A stretch of 64,000 nucleotides of DNA, taken from Glaciibacter superstes DSM 21135. Lineage in GTDB: Bacteria; Actinomycetota; Actinomycetes; Actinomycetales; Microbacteriaceae. The notes under the pieces were generated by a model. The model was not told where the DNA came from and did no database searches. It worked only from the letters and a program-made list of their open reading frames with translations. The position numbers and the translations under genes are program-made. The stretch covers positions 62,001 to 126,000 of the forward strand of contig NZ_ATWH01000004.1 in assembly GCF_000421145.1 (NCBI RefSeq), given 5' to 3'. Positions within the stretch are counted from its first letter, which is position 1; each line of letters starts with the position of its first letter. Positions 1 to 8,797 of this stretch are shown here, in pieces.

Positions 1-2365
1 AGAGCTCGGTCGACTCACCGAAGTCTCTGATCACATGCGGAAATCGAGTCAGCAGGTCGTCGACGCGCGCGAGGAGGACGGCCGTGTCCCACCCGGCGTC
101 CCTGCACTCCTGCACCTGGTCGGCCAGGGCACGAGACGCCAACGGCATCAGCCATTCGCACATCGTCGGCGGTACGCCGGGTGAGTTCGCGCCAGCCATC
201 GCCGCATCGAAGGCGGCCGCCGGGTCCTTCGCAGCCAGGAGCACCTCAGCGCGGTTCGCGTCGAAAGTGAAATTGAGAAAGCCCGAGCTCTCCTCGAACA
301 ACTCGTCGGCGCGAGCCAAATGGGCCTGTGCCTCCTCCACGCGCCCCTGCCAGGCGGCGAGCCGAGCGGCAGCCAATCGCGCGCTGACGTCGGCGAACGG
401 TCCGGGATCTGAACCGAGCGCGACCCTCAGCCGGCTCAGGCACTCCCGCCATTCGCCGATCGCGAGCCAGCTGCTGGCTTCGTCGGCCGACAGCATCGCG
501 ATGTACGCATGCGGGCCGCCCAACTCAGCCAGCTGCTCCCTCCGCATCCGGAGGTGATCCGCATACGTCCCGCTCGACCACATCTCCAGCGCATTGGCTT
601 CCCACAGCGTGGCGTGGCAGTAGGCCCAGTAGTCGCGGGCCAGGGCGGCCGCCGCCACGGCCGCCGTCGCGAATGAAAGCGCCTGTTGGCTCTGGCCCGC
701 AATGAATACCACCATGGAGTTGGCTGACAACGCGTACGACAGCGCACGAGGGTTGCCTGCTGCCTGCGCCAGGGCCAGCGCGCGATGCGCGTTTTCGGCG
801 GCATCCGCGTCGTCCTGCCAGATCCCGGCGTGGGCCAGCTCGGCCAGGGCGAGGGCATGCTGCCAGCTCGCGGGCTCCACACCAGAGAGCCGCACGGCCT
901 CCCGCATGTCGTCTGGCGAGAGAAATGAGCGGCCGGTCGAGAACCGCAAATGCATACGGCGAACCATCAGCTCGGCCACGAGCAATGGTTGTGTGCCGGG
1001 GTCGGAGCGCTCAAGCAACGCATCGACCGCTCGGAGCTCCTCTTCGTGAGCCCCAGCGGCGCCGGCTGCGGCGGCGAGACGCGTCAAGAGCTCCTGCGTG
1101 CTCTGATCGGCCGTGGAGAGCGCGGGCCTCAGATCGGCAGCTCGACGCAGAAGGCGCAACATCTCAGCAGTTGCGCCGGCCGACTCCGCGGCATCGGCGG
1201 CGCGGATCGCCCAGCGGTAAGCCTCTGCGTGGTGACCAGCCCGAAATTGATGTTCTGCCACCGCTACCATTGTCTCGACGGCCGGCACGGCGGCATCCGT
1301 CACCCGCTTCTCGAAATGGCGGGCGAATGCGGAATGCCAGCGTTCGCGATCGACGTCGTTCATGGTCTGCTCGAGCACTTCCGCTGTCAACGGGTGGTGG
1401 AACCAATAGCGGCCATCGCGTGCCGCATCGAGCAGTCCCGCGTCGACCGCCTCCCCCAGGAGCGGCACGACGTGCTCGGCGCCGAGGGTGCTGCCTGTCA
1501 CGTCGGTGAGGTCACCAGCGGTGAGCGGGCCGCCGCCGACGGCCAGCGTTCTGGTCAGCTCTCGGGTGGGTGACGACAGGCGGCGCCACGATTGCAACAC
1601 GGCGGATCTCAGGTCGGGCGGCAGATCGGGCGGCAGATGCCGCGTATTCGGGGTGAGGTCATTCACCACGAGCCGGTTGAGGTAGGGGTTTCCACGCGTG
1701 TGCGTGAAGACATCTTCCACCAGCGATTGATGCGGAGGTGCACCCAGCAGGTGAGAGAGTTGCTCACCGGTGGCGGCACGATCGAGCGGATCAAGCGTCA
1801 GTTGTTCGTTTCGGGGCAGTCGACGGATGTCGGCCAGCCAGTTCTGCAACGGGTGGCCGCCGCTCACCTCGCCGCTGCGGATCGTGACGACCACCGCGAG
1901 GCCACGTTCGGCCGGCCCGGCCAGGAGGTAGGTCAACACATCGAGGGTGCTCTGGTCAGTCCAGTGCAGGTCGTCGATCACCAGAACCACAAGCCGATCG
2001 CGGCACAGGTCGTCGAGCCAGGCGTCGAAGGCTATCGGGACATTGGCGGGTGCGTCACCGGGAGTGATGACCGGAGGCAGGGCGATCCCCGCGCTCCTGG
2101 CTCCCCTGACGGCCGAGCGGATCGCGAGGAAGGGGACCGTCATGGAGGTCAACGGCAGGCAGGCTCCGAAGAGCACCAGTGCGGAAGAGCCAGCGCTCGC
2201 GCAGGCTCGCTGCACGAGGGTGGTCTTGCCGACTCCCGCATCCCCAAAGATCAACATCGCCCCCGCTTCGCCGGCTGCGGCGCGATTGAGGAGCGCGCTG
2301 ACGACGCCCAGCTCCCCGGTGCGTCCCACGAGAACCGGCCCGATCACGCCTGGGCGTGTGGTCAT
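1..2365 (-). CDS. LuxR/MalT-type large ATPase transcriptional regulator (C-terminus outside window)
   Basis: The reading frame stays open from an ATG at 2365 to the left edge, so 788 residues are visible and the C-terminus is cut off. Residues 41-48 read GDAGVGKT (Walker A) and residues about 125-134 read LVVLVIDDLHW (Walker B plus the DDLHW pattern usual in this family). After an NTPase module of about 300 residues comes a long Ala/Leu/Glu-rich helical region like the TPR-type sensor part of LuxR-family (LAL) regulators. The expected C-terminal LuxR helix-turn-helix would lie beyond the window, so DNA binding is inferred from family architecture. The GC-rich third positions match host genes. 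The gene it controls is unknown. It is divergent from the small secreted protein at 2523, with a 157-bp shared promoter region. Confidence 0.85.
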   Translation of the reverse strand, partial: MTTRPGVIGPVLVGRTGELGVVSALLNRAAAGEAGAMLIFGDAGVGKTTLVQRACASAGSSALVLFGACLPLTSMTVPFLAIRSAVRGARSAGIALPPVITPGDAPANVPIAFDAWLDDLCRDRLVVLVIDDLHWTDQSTLDVLTYLLAGPAERGLAVVVTIRSGEVSGGHPLQNWLADIRRLPRNEQLTLDPLDRAATGEQLSHLLGAPPHQSLVEDVFTHTRGNPYLNRLVVNDLTPNTRHLPPDLPPDLRSAVLQSWRRLSSPTRELTRTLAVGGGPLTAGDLTDVTGSTLGAEHVVPLLGEAVDAGLLDAARDGRYWFHHPLTAEVLEQTMNDVDRERWHSAFARHFEKRVTDAAVPAVETMVAVAEHQFRAGHHAEAYRWAIRAADAAESAGATAEMLRLLRRAADLRPALSTADQSTQELLTRLAAAAGAAGAHEEELRAVDALLERSDPGTQPLLVAELMVRRMHLRFSTGRSFLSPDDMREAVRLSGVEPASWQHALALAELAHAGIWQDDADAAENAHRALALAQAAGNPRALSYALSANSMVVFIAGQSQQALSFATAAVAAAALARDYWAYCHATLWEANALEMWSSGTYADHLRMRREQLAELGGPHAYIAMLSADEASSWLAIGEWRECLSRLRVALGSDPGPFADVSARLAAARLAAWQGRVEEAQAHLARADELFEESSGFLNFTFDANRAEVLLAAKDPAAAFDAAMAGANSPGVPPTMCEWLMPLASRALADQVQECRDAGWDTAVLLARVDDLLTRFPHVIRDFGESTEL

Positions 2366-2522
2366 GGTGCCAGTTTCCCACCGATCCGACTCGTCGACCG
2401 GGCGAATCTGAGGATTTTTCCCGTCAGTCTGAGGGGGTGCGCCCGATGCGGTGGCCGGGTTGCCCGGCACACAGTGAAGAGGTCAGGTTCCGTCCCGCCT
2501 CACTTTGCTGGAAGGTACGACC

Positions 2523-2816
2523 ATGTCTCACGCTCTCTCCCCACGACCGTCCGCCGGTCGCTGGATGGTTGCCGCATTCGCGGTCTCCATCCTCGCCGGC
2601 ACCGGCGTCGCTCCCGCTGCAGCGATGCAAGACCCGGGAAAGCCTCAGCAGCCCGTTGTGCAGCAGGACTCACGGCACTGCTTCCTGACGTGGATCGGTC
2701 CGCAGTTCGTACGCTGCGACGATCTCACCGGGGGCATGGGTCACCGCACCGCCCTGAGTAACGAAACAGTGAGTCCTGGGTGCGGTGCCAGTGAGTCCTG
2801 GCTGCCGGAGCACTGA
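2523..2816 (+). CDS. Small secreted protein of unknown function
   Basis: This is a 97-residue protein. The ATG at 2523 was chosen because a GGAAGG ribosome-binding site lies just upstream; an in-frame start 18 bp earlier would place that site inside the gene. Residues about 1-35 form a signal peptide: Arg residues, a hydrophobic core (VAAFAVSILAGTGVAPAAA), then an Ala-x-Ala cleavage site. The mature part is short, with two Cys residues in the segment HCFLTWIGPQFVRCDD and one near the C-terminus. I do not recognise the family. It is convergent with the sugar-permease gene ending at 2840, and no terminator hairpin was seen in the 23-bp gap. Confidence 0.55.
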   Translation: MSHALSPRPSAGRWMVAAFAVSILAGTGVAPAAAMQDPGKPQQPVVQQDSRHCFLTWIGPQFVRCDDLTGGMGHRTALSNETVSPGCGASESWLPEH

Positions 2817-2839
2817 ACGATCGGGTCTCTGCCCGGCGT

Positions 2840-3802
2840 CTACCCCTTGGTCGACCCGGCCAGCAGGCCGCGCACGAAGTACCGCTGCAGGGCGAAGAAC
2901 ACGATCAGCGGAACCAGGATCGAGATGAACGCTCCGGCCGTGAGCAGGTGCCAGTCCTGGCCCCTGGTGCCGGTGATCTCGGCGAGCAGCTTGGTCATCG
3001 GTGCTACGGCGCCATCGGCGAAGACCAACGCCACCAGCAGGTCGTTCCAGACCCAGAGGAACTGGAAGATCGCGAAGGCGGCGAGGGACGGCATCGTCAG
3101 CGGGATGATGATCCGGAAGAAGATCTGCCCGTGGCCTGCACCGTCCACGCGCGCGGCTTCGATGACCTCACGCGGAATCTCGGAGACGAAGTTGTGCAGC
3201 AGGAAGATTGCCAGAGGCAGCGCGAACATGGTGTGCGCGATCCAGACCTGCGCGTAACCGCCGCCCTCGGTCAGCGATTCCACGACCGGAAAACCGAAGA
3301 GCTCGCCTCGCGAGAAGTACTGCAGCAGAGGCACAAGCACCATCTGGATCGGCACGATCTGCAGAGCGAACACCGCGATGAACATGATGTCTTTGCCCCG
3401 GAAGTCGATCCAGGCGAACGCGTAGGCCGCCAGGCTGGCGATCATCAGCGGGATCAGGGTCGCCGGGAGGGTGATCGCGATCGAGTTGATGAAGGCCCCG
3501 GCGAGGTCGATCTGGCTGTTGCCGGCCTTCAGCACCTCGCCATAGTTGTCGAAGGTGAATCCCCAGTTCTCGAAGATCGTCCACCACCCGGTGGTGCGCA
3601 CCTGCTGGGCAGGACGAAACGACGAGACGAAAAGGCCGAAGGTCGGCACGGTCCAGAGAACGGCAATGAGCAGCGCGGCAATCGTCGCGCCACGGCTGGT
3701 CAGCCGTCTCTTGGTGCGCCGAGGCGCTGAGTCTTCACCACGACGCAGTTGCTTCTCGGTGTCAGCGTCGATGGGCAGCTCGACGGGTACGACGGCGCTC
3801 AT
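2840..3802 (-). CDS. Carbohydrate ABC transporter permease (MalG/AglG-like)
   Basis: 320 residues. It has a cytoplasmic N-terminal extension (residues 1-38), six predicted membrane segments starting near residue 40, and the permease EAA loop at about 215-235 (EAARVDGAGHGQIFFR), which docks on the transporter ATPase. It is the inner-membrane subunit of a carbohydrate-uptake (CUT1) importer. Its start overlaps the preceding permease gene by 4 bp (3799-3802), indicating translational coupling. The cluster order is binding protein, permease F, permease G. No ATPase gene is present, so a shared MsiK/UgpC-type ATPase encoded elsewhere is expected. The AglG assignment rests on remembered similarity and is moderate; the exact sugar is not certain. 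Confidence 0.88.
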   Translation of the reverse strand: MSAVVPVELPIDADTEKQLRRGEDSAPRRTKRRLTSRGATIAALLIAVLWTVPTFGLFVSSFRPAQQVRTTGWWTIFENWGFTFDNYGEVLKAGNSQIDLAGAFINSIAITLPATLIPLMIASLAAYAFAWIDFRGKDIMFIAVFALQIVPIQMVLVPLLQYFSRGELFGFPVVESLTEGGGYAQVWIAHTMFALPLAIFLLHNFVSEIPREVIEAARVDGAGHGQIFFRIIIPLTMPSLAAFAIFQFLWVWNDLLVALVFADGAVAPMTKLLAEITGTRGQDWHLLTAGAFISILVPLIVFFALQRYFVRGLLAGSTKG

Positions 3803-4932
3803 CGGATCTCCCTCTGCTTCTTGATCTGTCTCGCGTTGTAGACCACGATCGGCAACACCAGCAGGAACAGCACAACGGCAAATGCAGCCGACCGTCCCTG
3901 TTCGAAGTTCTTGAACTGGGTGTACATCTCATTGGCGATGACGCTGGTGTCGTTTGCACCGGCGGTCATGGTGCGCACGATGTCGAACACCTTCAGCGAG
4001 GCGATCGAGATGGTGGTCAGCACCACGATCAGCGAACTCCGGATGCCGGGGACCGTGACATTGGTGAAGCGCTGCCAGCCGTTGGTTCCGTCGAGCTCTG
4101 CCGCCTCGACCTGCTCGGTCGGGACACCCTTGATGGCGGCAGACAGGATGACCATGGCAAAACCGGTCTGCACCCAGATCAGCACCACTATCAGGAAGAA
4201 GGTGTTCCAGGGTTCGACCGCGAGGAAGCTGACCGGCTCCCCGCCGAACCACACGACCACCTGGTTGAGCAGGCCGATCTGGTTCTGCTCCGCCGGGCGA
4301 GCCGTGTACACGAAGCGCCAGATGATGGATGCTCCGACGAATGAGATCGCCATCGGCATGAACACCAGGATCTTGAAGTACTTCTCGCCACGACTCTTGT
4401 CGATGAACACGGCGTAGGCGAGGCCGGCGATCGTTGAGACGATCGGCGCGACCAGCACCCAGATGATGGTGTTCCCCACAGTGCGAATCGCCTCTGGCTG
4501 GGTGAAGATCCAGATGAAGTTCTCGAACCCCACAAAACGTTCGCCGCGCGAGTTCATCATCGACTGCACAATCGTCTGGATCGACGGAAGAATCAGTCCG
4601 AGCGTCAGGAGCAGCACGGCCGGCCCCAGGAAGCCGAACAACTGGAAGAGATAGCCCGCGCCCTGCTTCGAGCGGTAGTCGAGGAGGAAGAACACCCCGC
4701 CAAGCACGGCCGCCGCTGCGGCGGCCCACCAGTACGAACCGACGATGAGCAGGATGGCCAGTGGCCCCAGGATGCACACCGCTAGACGGATGATCGTGTA
4801 GATGCGGCCAGAGCGCGGGGCGATCTCGACGAAGAAGAGGATGGCCGCGACCACCACCGCGAAGACGAGGATGACGATCGGAACCTGGGCCAGCGGCGGG
4901 AGACCGGCTAACCAGGTGAAGAAGGCTGACAT
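3799..4932 (-). CDS. Carbohydrate ABC transporter permease (MalF/AglF-like)
   Basis: 377 residues. Three to four hydrophobic segments in the first 85 residues precede the usual six-helix permease core, which begins near residue 100; this longer N-terminus is typical of MalF/AglF-type subunits. The EAA loop is at about 276-296 (EAAELDGTNGWQRF). It pairs with the permease at 2840-3802 to form the membrane channel of a sugar importer. The ATG at 4932 is preceded by a modest GAGAGG site. A 153-bp gap separates it from the upstream binding-protein gene and holds a strong hairpin (5028-5065) that probably lowers permease expression relative to binding protein. Confidence 0.87.
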   Translation of the reverse strand: MSAFFTWLAGLPPLAQVPIVILVFAVVVAAILFFVEIAPRSGRIYTIIRLAVCILGPLAILLIVGSYWWAAAAAAVLGGVFFLLDYRSKQGAGYLFQLFGFLGPAVLLLTLGLILPSIQTIVQSMMNSRGERFVGFENFIWIFTQPEAIRTVGNTIIWVLVAPIVSTIAGLAYAVFIDKSRGEKYFKILVFMPMAISFVGASIIWRFVYTARPAEQNQIGLLNQVVVWFGGEPVSFLAVEPWNTFFLIVVLIWVQTGFAMVILSAAIKGVPTEQVEAAELDGTNGWQRFTNVTVPGIRSSLIVVLTTISIASLKVFDIVRTMTAGANDTSVIANEMYTQFKNFEQGRSAAFAVVLFLLVLPIVVYNARQIKKQREIR

Positions 4933-4950
4933 GTGATGCCTCTCGAGTAC

Positions 4951-4978
4951 GACGGTGGACTCAGGACGGTGGACTCAG
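4951..4978. repeat. Tandem duplication, 2 x 14 bp
   Basis: The unit GACGGTGGACTCAG occurs twice head to tail (4951-4964 and 4965-4978) in the gap between the sugar-binding-protein and permease genes, just upstream of the permease start. It is one of several short tandem duplications at gene junctions in this window. Confidence 0.9.
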
Positions 4979-5027
4979 CGGATTGGCTCCTGTGGCCCGG
5001 AGTTATCGAAACCGTACACCAGCCGAG

Positions 5028-5065
5028 GGCTGTGGGCCGCCCGATTGCTCGCGCGGCCCACAGCC
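5028..5065 (-). terminator. Intercistronic hairpin after the sugar-binding-protein gene
   Basis: A perfect 13-bp stem (GGCTGTGGGCCGC, 5028-5040, with 5053-5065) has a 12-nt loop and lies 21 bp downstream of the stop of the binding-protein gene. No T-run follows, so it is more likely an mRNA 3'-end stabiliser or partial terminator than a full Rho-independent terminator. Such stems commonly let cells make more binding protein than permease. Confidence 0.7.
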
Positions 5066-5085
5066 GGTTCGGTTGGTGCTCTGTT

Positions 5086-6408
5086 CTACTCAGACGGCCA
5101 GCCGGCTTCGATGGCGGTCAGCACCTCATCGGTCGGGGTGCCGTTGATCCAGTTGACCATGCCCTTCCAGAAGGTTCCGGCACCGACGGCGCCGGGCATC
5201 AGGTCGGAGGCGTCAAAACGGAACACCGTCTTGTCGTCCTGCAGGATGGAAATGGCCTCCTGAAGGATCGGGCTCTGCGCGTTCTTCGGGTCGAGGCCCT
5301 TGTTGGCGCTGATCACACCGCCGAGGGAGACTCTGCTGTTCGCCCAGTCTGCACTCGAGAGGTACTCCTGCACCTTCTGGGTGTCTTCATCGTCGGAGAA
5401 TGCGCCGACGATCTCGCCGCCGCCGGTGACCGCCTGGCCGCCAGCTTCAACCGCCGGGGTGATGAACGCCCACACGTCAGCGTCAGGGCCGACGGTGCCA
5501 CCGGCATCCGTGATGAAGCCGTCGAAGAACGACGCCTGGTGGGTCAGCGCGCAAGTTCCGTCTGAGATCGGTGTGGCAACGTCAGCGAACTCGGTGCTGT
5601 TGATCGAGGCGACGTCACCGAATCCGGCGTTCACGTACGCCGGGTTCAGCAGGATCTCGCCGGTCGCGTCGAACGCGGACTTGATCTGGGGGTCGGTGAA
5701 CGGAATCTCGTTTGACACCCACTGGTCGTAGACCTCAGGGCCCGCCTGGCGCAGGACCAGGTCTTCGACCCAGTCCGTTCCCGGCCAACCGGTGGCCTCA
5801 CCGGAGCCGAAGCCGGCGCACCACGGGGCTGCCCCGGTCTTCTCCTGGATGGTCTTGGTCACCGCGAGGAGGTCATCCCAGGTCTCAGGGACCTCGACGC
5901 CCCATTCCGTGAACTTCGCCGGTGAATACCAGACGAAGCCCTTGACGCTGGCCATCAGCGGCGCACCGTAGAAGGTGTCGCCGACTGTGCCGTAGGCCTT
6001 CCAGTCTTCTGACCAGCCCTCGTCGACGTTGGCTTCAACGCCCTCCGGCGCCGGCTTCAGATAGTCGCGGCTGGCGAGGTCGGCCAACAGGCCAGGCTGC
6101 GGGAAGATGGCGAGGTCTGGAGCGTTGCCGCCCTGCGCGCGAATCGAGATCTGGGCCTCGAACTCCTTCGACGCCTCGTACTTGATGTCGATGTCGTTTT
6201 CTTTTTCCCAGTCTGCCCAGGATTCTTCGAGGAGTTCGGCCTCGGTATCGGCGATCGTGCCGTACACGGTGACTTCACCGTCTCCGGCCGCGCCGGCTTC
6301 TCCGCCGCCTGTGCTGCCCGGACCGCCGGAACAACCAGCCAGGGCAAGGCCGGCGACCGCCGCAATCGCGATAGGTGCTGTGAAACGTCGATGCAGGGAT
6401 GACCGCAT
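5086..6408 (-). CDS. Carbohydrate ABC transporter substrate-binding lipoprotein (AglE-like)
   Basis: 440 residues. The ATG at 6408 was chosen because a perfect AGGAGG lies 5 bp upstream; an in-frame start 36 bp earlier would bury that site. The N-terminus is a lipoprotein signal ending in a lipobox (LALAGCSGG; Cys about residue 26), followed by a Gly/Ser-rich linker. The rest resembles extracellular solute-binding proteins of family 1 that bind oligosaccharides. It captures sugar outside the membrane and delivers it to the two downstream permeases. Overall sequence and operon order resemble alpha-glucoside (AglE) binding proteins, but the sugar is inferred. A LacI-type operator lies 22 bp upstream. 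Confidence 0.9.
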   Translation of the reverse strand: MRSSLHRRFTAPIAIAAVAGLALAGCSGGPGSTGGGEAGAAGDGEVTVYGTIADTEAELLEESWADWEKENDIDIKYEASKEFEAQISIRAQGGNAPDLAIFPQPGLLADLASRDYLKPAPEGVEANVDEGWSEDWKAYGTVGDTFYGAPLMASVKGFVWYSPAKFTEWGVEVPETWDDLLAVTKTIQEKTGAAPWCAGFGSGEATGWPGTDWVEDLVLRQAGPEVYDQWVSNEIPFTDPQIKSAFDATGEILLNPAYVNAGFGDVASINSTEFADVATPISDGTCALTHQASFFDGFITDAGGTVGPDADVWAFITPAVEAGGQAVTGGGEIVGAFSDDEDTQKVQEYLSSADWANSRVSLGGVISANKGLDPKNAQSPILQEAISILQDDKTVFRFDASDLMPGAVGAGTFWKGMVNWINGTPTDEVLTAIEAGWPSE

Positions 6409-6429
6409 TATTCCTCCTCGTTGAGATCG

Positions 6430-6443
6430 TGAAAGCGCTCCCA
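6430..6443. promoter_or_regulatory. LacI-family operator upstream of the sugar importer
   Basis: The sequence TGAAAGCGCTCCCA has an AGCGCT core within imperfect dyad symmetry. It matches the pattern recognised by actinobacterial LacI-type glucoside repressors (CebR-like sites read TGGGAGCGCTCCCA). It sits just upstream of the binding-protein start, where it would block transcription. No lacI gene is in the window, so the repressor must be encoded elsewhere. Confidence 0.75.
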
Positions 6444-6592
6444 CGCTAGCAGCCGGGGCGGCTCTGGGTGAGCAAGCGTTTACAGTCTCAACTTAGGGGC
6501 GCCGCAAGACGTCGGCAAGCACCGCGGCACAATCACCATCGGTATTTGCCAAATCGTTATCGGTCCAGAGCGCAGGCGTGGGGCAGGGCGAC

Positions 6593-7864
6593 TCAGTTCG
6601 CGTCGGCGACCGCGAGCACTTCCGCCGATTCCAGTGACGTCTCTTTGTGGCCGTCCGCCGCGCGCAGGTGACGATTGCCCACCACGACGATCACCACGGC
6701 GATGAGAACGGATGCCGCGCCGGCATAGAAAGGCGCCGCGGGCGAGAGGCCTTCGGCCAGCAGGGTCGCCGCAGGAGGTGCGATTGCGCCGCCCAGGAAA
6801 CGCACCCCCGAATAAGCGGATGACGCCACCGACCGAGGCAGGTCCGTCGCCTCCATCACACACTCGGTGAGCACCGTGTTCAGCACACCGAGTAACGTCC
6901 CGCCGATCACGACGCAGGTGATCAAGCCGACGGCCGAGTCGATCAGCAGCGCAAGGGCAACGAGGTCGGCTGCGAGCAACGGCATCACGAGCCACAGAAC
7001 GCGCGTGCGCGGCATCCTTCTGGTGAGAACGGGAGCGACCCACACGCTGGTGACGGCCACCGAGAGTCCCCAGCCGAAGAAGATGAAGCCGAGGGTGATG
7101 GCGCTGGAGAGGCCGAGGGGCACGAGGGCGAACGGTGTATAAGCGAGCAGCACGAAGAAGCCGATGTTGTAGAACAGTGCTGCGGCGGCGAGGATGCCGA
7201 GGGCCGGCCTGGCCAGGGCGCGGAACGGCGCGGAGACCCGGGTCGGAACGGGCTTCGGCCCCTCGGTCTTCAGCAGCGTGACGATGGCGATGAACCCGAC
7301 GGCCATGAGGGTTGCGGTGCCGAAGAACGGGCCACGCCAGCTGATGCTGCCGAGAAGCCCGCCCGCCAGCGGACCGATAGCCAACCCGATTCCGAGGGCG
7401 GCCTCGTAGAGGATGATGGCCGACGATGTGCCCCCTGCCGCCGCGCCGACGATGGTGGCCAGCGCCGTCGAGATGAAGAGGGCGTTGCCGAGCCCCCAGC
7501 CGGCGCGGAAGCCGATGATCGACTCGACATCGCCGGAGAGTCCGGCGGCCATGGCGAACACCACGATGAGCGCGAGGCCGATCAGCAGAGTCTTCTTGGC
7601 GCCGATGCGGCTGGAAAGCCAGCTGGTGAAGAACATCGCGATTCCGGTGATCACCAGGTAGCTGGTGAACAGCAGTTCCGCCTCTGTCGGTGTTGCCTGC
7701 AGGTCGGCGGCGATCGCCGGCAAGATCGGGTCGACCAGTCCGATCCCCATGAACGCGACCACGCAGGCGAAGGCGACGGCCCACACCGCCTTCGGCTGAT
7801 GCAGGATGCTGCTTGCCCCGTCGGTTGAGGTGGTTGGCATCAATTCTGCCGACTTCTGACTCAC
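6593..7864 (-). CDS. MFS transporter, probably drug/metabolite efflux (12 TM)
   Basis: 423 residues from the GTG at 7864, chosen because it follows GAGGGAAG at proper spacing and begins just after the stop of the MarR gene; an ATG at 7840 is a possible alternative. About 12 hydrophobic segments follow a short polar N-terminus, with an MFS motif-A-like loop (SSRIGAKKTLLIG) after the second helix. The co-transcribed upstream MarR regulator suggests an exporter induced by a small, perhaps toxic, molecule. The C-terminal tail (after NRHLRAADGHK) is polar and cytoplasmic. The substrate cannot be told from sequence. Confidence 0.85.
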   Translation of the reverse strand: MSQKSAELMPTTSTDGASSILHQPKAVWAVAFACVVAFMGIGLVDPILPAIAADLQATPTEAELLFTSYLVITGIAMFFTSWLSSRIGAKKTLLIGLALIVVFAMAAGLSGDVESIIGFRAGWGLGNALFISTALATIVGAAAGGTSSAIILYEAALGIGLAIGPLAGGLLGSISWRGPFFGTATLMAVGFIAIVTLLKTEGPKPVPTRVSAPFRALARPALGILAAAALFYNIGFFVLLAYTPFALVPLGLSSAITLGFIFFGWGLSVAVTSVWVAPVLTRRMPRTRVLWLVMPLLAADLVALALLIDSAVGLITCVVIGGTLLGVLNTVLTECVMEATDLPRSVASSAYSGVRFLGGAIAPPAATLLAEGLSPAAPFYAGAASVLIAVVIVVVGNRHLRAADGHKETSLESAEVLAVADAN

Positions 7865-7868
7865 TGCC

Positions 7869-8348
7869 TCACACTTCCCTCTTCGGTTCAACCGGCTTCT
7901 TTTCAACCGTGTCCACACGTTGCTGCACGATGTCGACCGCGCGCTGCAGGGTGACGATGTCCTCGGCTGGCAGGTCGGCGAAGAGGGGCATCATTGCGGT
8001 GGCCAGTTCGTTGCGCCACTGCGCGAGAGCCGCGTCTCCGACCGGGGTGACGTCGACCAGGCTCGCCCTGGCATCCGTCGGGTCGACGGTGCGGAGGATC
8101 CACCCGCGGGCGTCGAGGCTTTCGACGAGTTTGCTCGCGGTCGGCTGTGACACCCGGCTCAGTTCTGCGAGCTCGCCGAGCCGCATCGGGCCGGAACTGA
8201 TGAGCACGCTCAGCGTTCGCCAGACGGCTGGCGACTCTGTGCCGCCGCCAGCCGCACGAGCAGCGACCCTGGTGAGGCGGTTGTTGACGGAGACCAGGTC
8301 GCCGAGAAGGCGGTGGAGGTCGGTGAGCGTGCTGTGATCGGTGGGCAT
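7869..8348 (-). CDS. MarR-family transcriptional regulator
   Basis: 159 residues. The winged helix-turn-helix lies around residues 45-105 (MRLGELAELSRVSQPTASKLVESLDARGWILR, then the wing VDPTDARASLVDVT). It likely acts as a dimeric repressor released by a ligand. The MFS gene follows 4 bp after the stop, so the two form a regulator-transporter operon. A perfect 19-bp palindrome sits 10 bp upstream of the ATG, suggesting autoregulation. Confidence 0.92.
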   Translation of the reverse strand: MPTDHSTLTDLHRLLGDLVSVNNRLTRVAARAAGGGTESPAVWRTLSVLISSGPMRLGELAELSRVSQPTASKLVESLDARGWILRTVDPTDARASLVDVTPVGDAALAQWRNELATAMMPLFADLPAEDIVTLQRAVDIVQQRVDTVEKKPVEPKREV

Positions 8349-8358
8349 GCTGCAATTC

Positions 8359-8377
8359 TACATAGCCAGGCTATGTA
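8359..8377. promoter_or_regulatory. Palindromic operator of the MarR-MFS operon
   Basis: A perfect palindrome of 9 bp + 1 + 9 bp (TACATAGCC A GGCTATGTA) lies directly upstream of the marR start. Size, symmetry and position fit a MarR dimer site. The A/T-rich outer parts may coincide with the -10 region. Confidence 0.8.
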
Positions 8378-8401
8378 TGCGACACTATGGGGCGAGATTC
8401 G

Positions 8402-8439
8402 AGAACGGCCGGCCCGGTATGAGCCGGGCCGGCCGTTCT
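8402..8439 (-). terminator. Strong hairpin, probable terminator of the small ORF at 8459
   Basis: A perfect 16-bp stem (8402-8417 with 8424-8439) has a 6-nt loop and starts 20 bp past the stop codon at 8459. There is no T-run; such G/C-rich stems without a U-tract are common at actinobacterial gene ends. It could also serve as a barrier between this gene and the marR promoter. Confidence 0.65.
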
Positions 8440-8458
8440 GCTTATGCTCAGTGCGTGG

Positions 8459-8599
8459 TCACCGGAAGTTCCAGTGCGCACCGAGCGAATCGGTATTCGG
8501 CGGGTGCGCGGCCCGTGGGGCCGAGTCCGTCGTGAGCGCGGCAACCAACAGGTGCCGCAGTGAGCTGGCGAATCGTCGCCAGCGGGTGGGGTTGTTCAT
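8459..8599 (-). CDS. Small protein of unknown function (46 aa)
   Basis: The ORF begins MNNPTRWRRFASSL and ends TDSLGAHWNFR. It shows host-like G/C-rich third positions and is followed after 20 bp by a strong hairpin. Residues 6-22 could form a basic amphipathic helix; the tail is polar with Pro and aromatic residues. No clear ribosome-binding site precedes the ATG, so the start is uncertain, and a longer in-frame version begins at 8767. It fills part of the 586-bp stretch between marR and rplL. I do not recognise the family. Confidence 0.45.
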   Translation of the reverse strand: MNNPTRWRRFASSLRHLLVAALTTDSAPRAAHPPNTDSLGAHWNFR

Positions 8600-8767
8600 G
8601 GTGGATTCATTTCTGCATGCGTGCCCCGTTGCACGGGTGAGCGCGCCAAAATGGCGCACCAAAGTGACACAGGGTGTGAACCGTGCGACGGATGCCGCGC
8701 GGCAGGAACCGAGCATCCGCACTTGCCAAAAATGAGCCCAGCCGGAACGGGGGCTTAAACGCCGCAA

Positions 8768-8797
8768 GGGCGCCGCCCCGTTACGGGGGCGACGCCC
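8768..8797 (-). terminator. Terminator hairpin downstream of rplJ-rplL
   Basis: A 12-bp stem (GGGCGCCGCCCC at 8768-8779 with 8786-8797, one G-T wobble) with a 6-nt loop lies about 140 bp beyond the rplL stop. A smaller CCCC-TCTC-GGGG hairpin occurs earlier at 8918-8929. The T-run is missing, but stem strength and position support transcription termination of the ribosomal operon. Confidence 0.65.
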
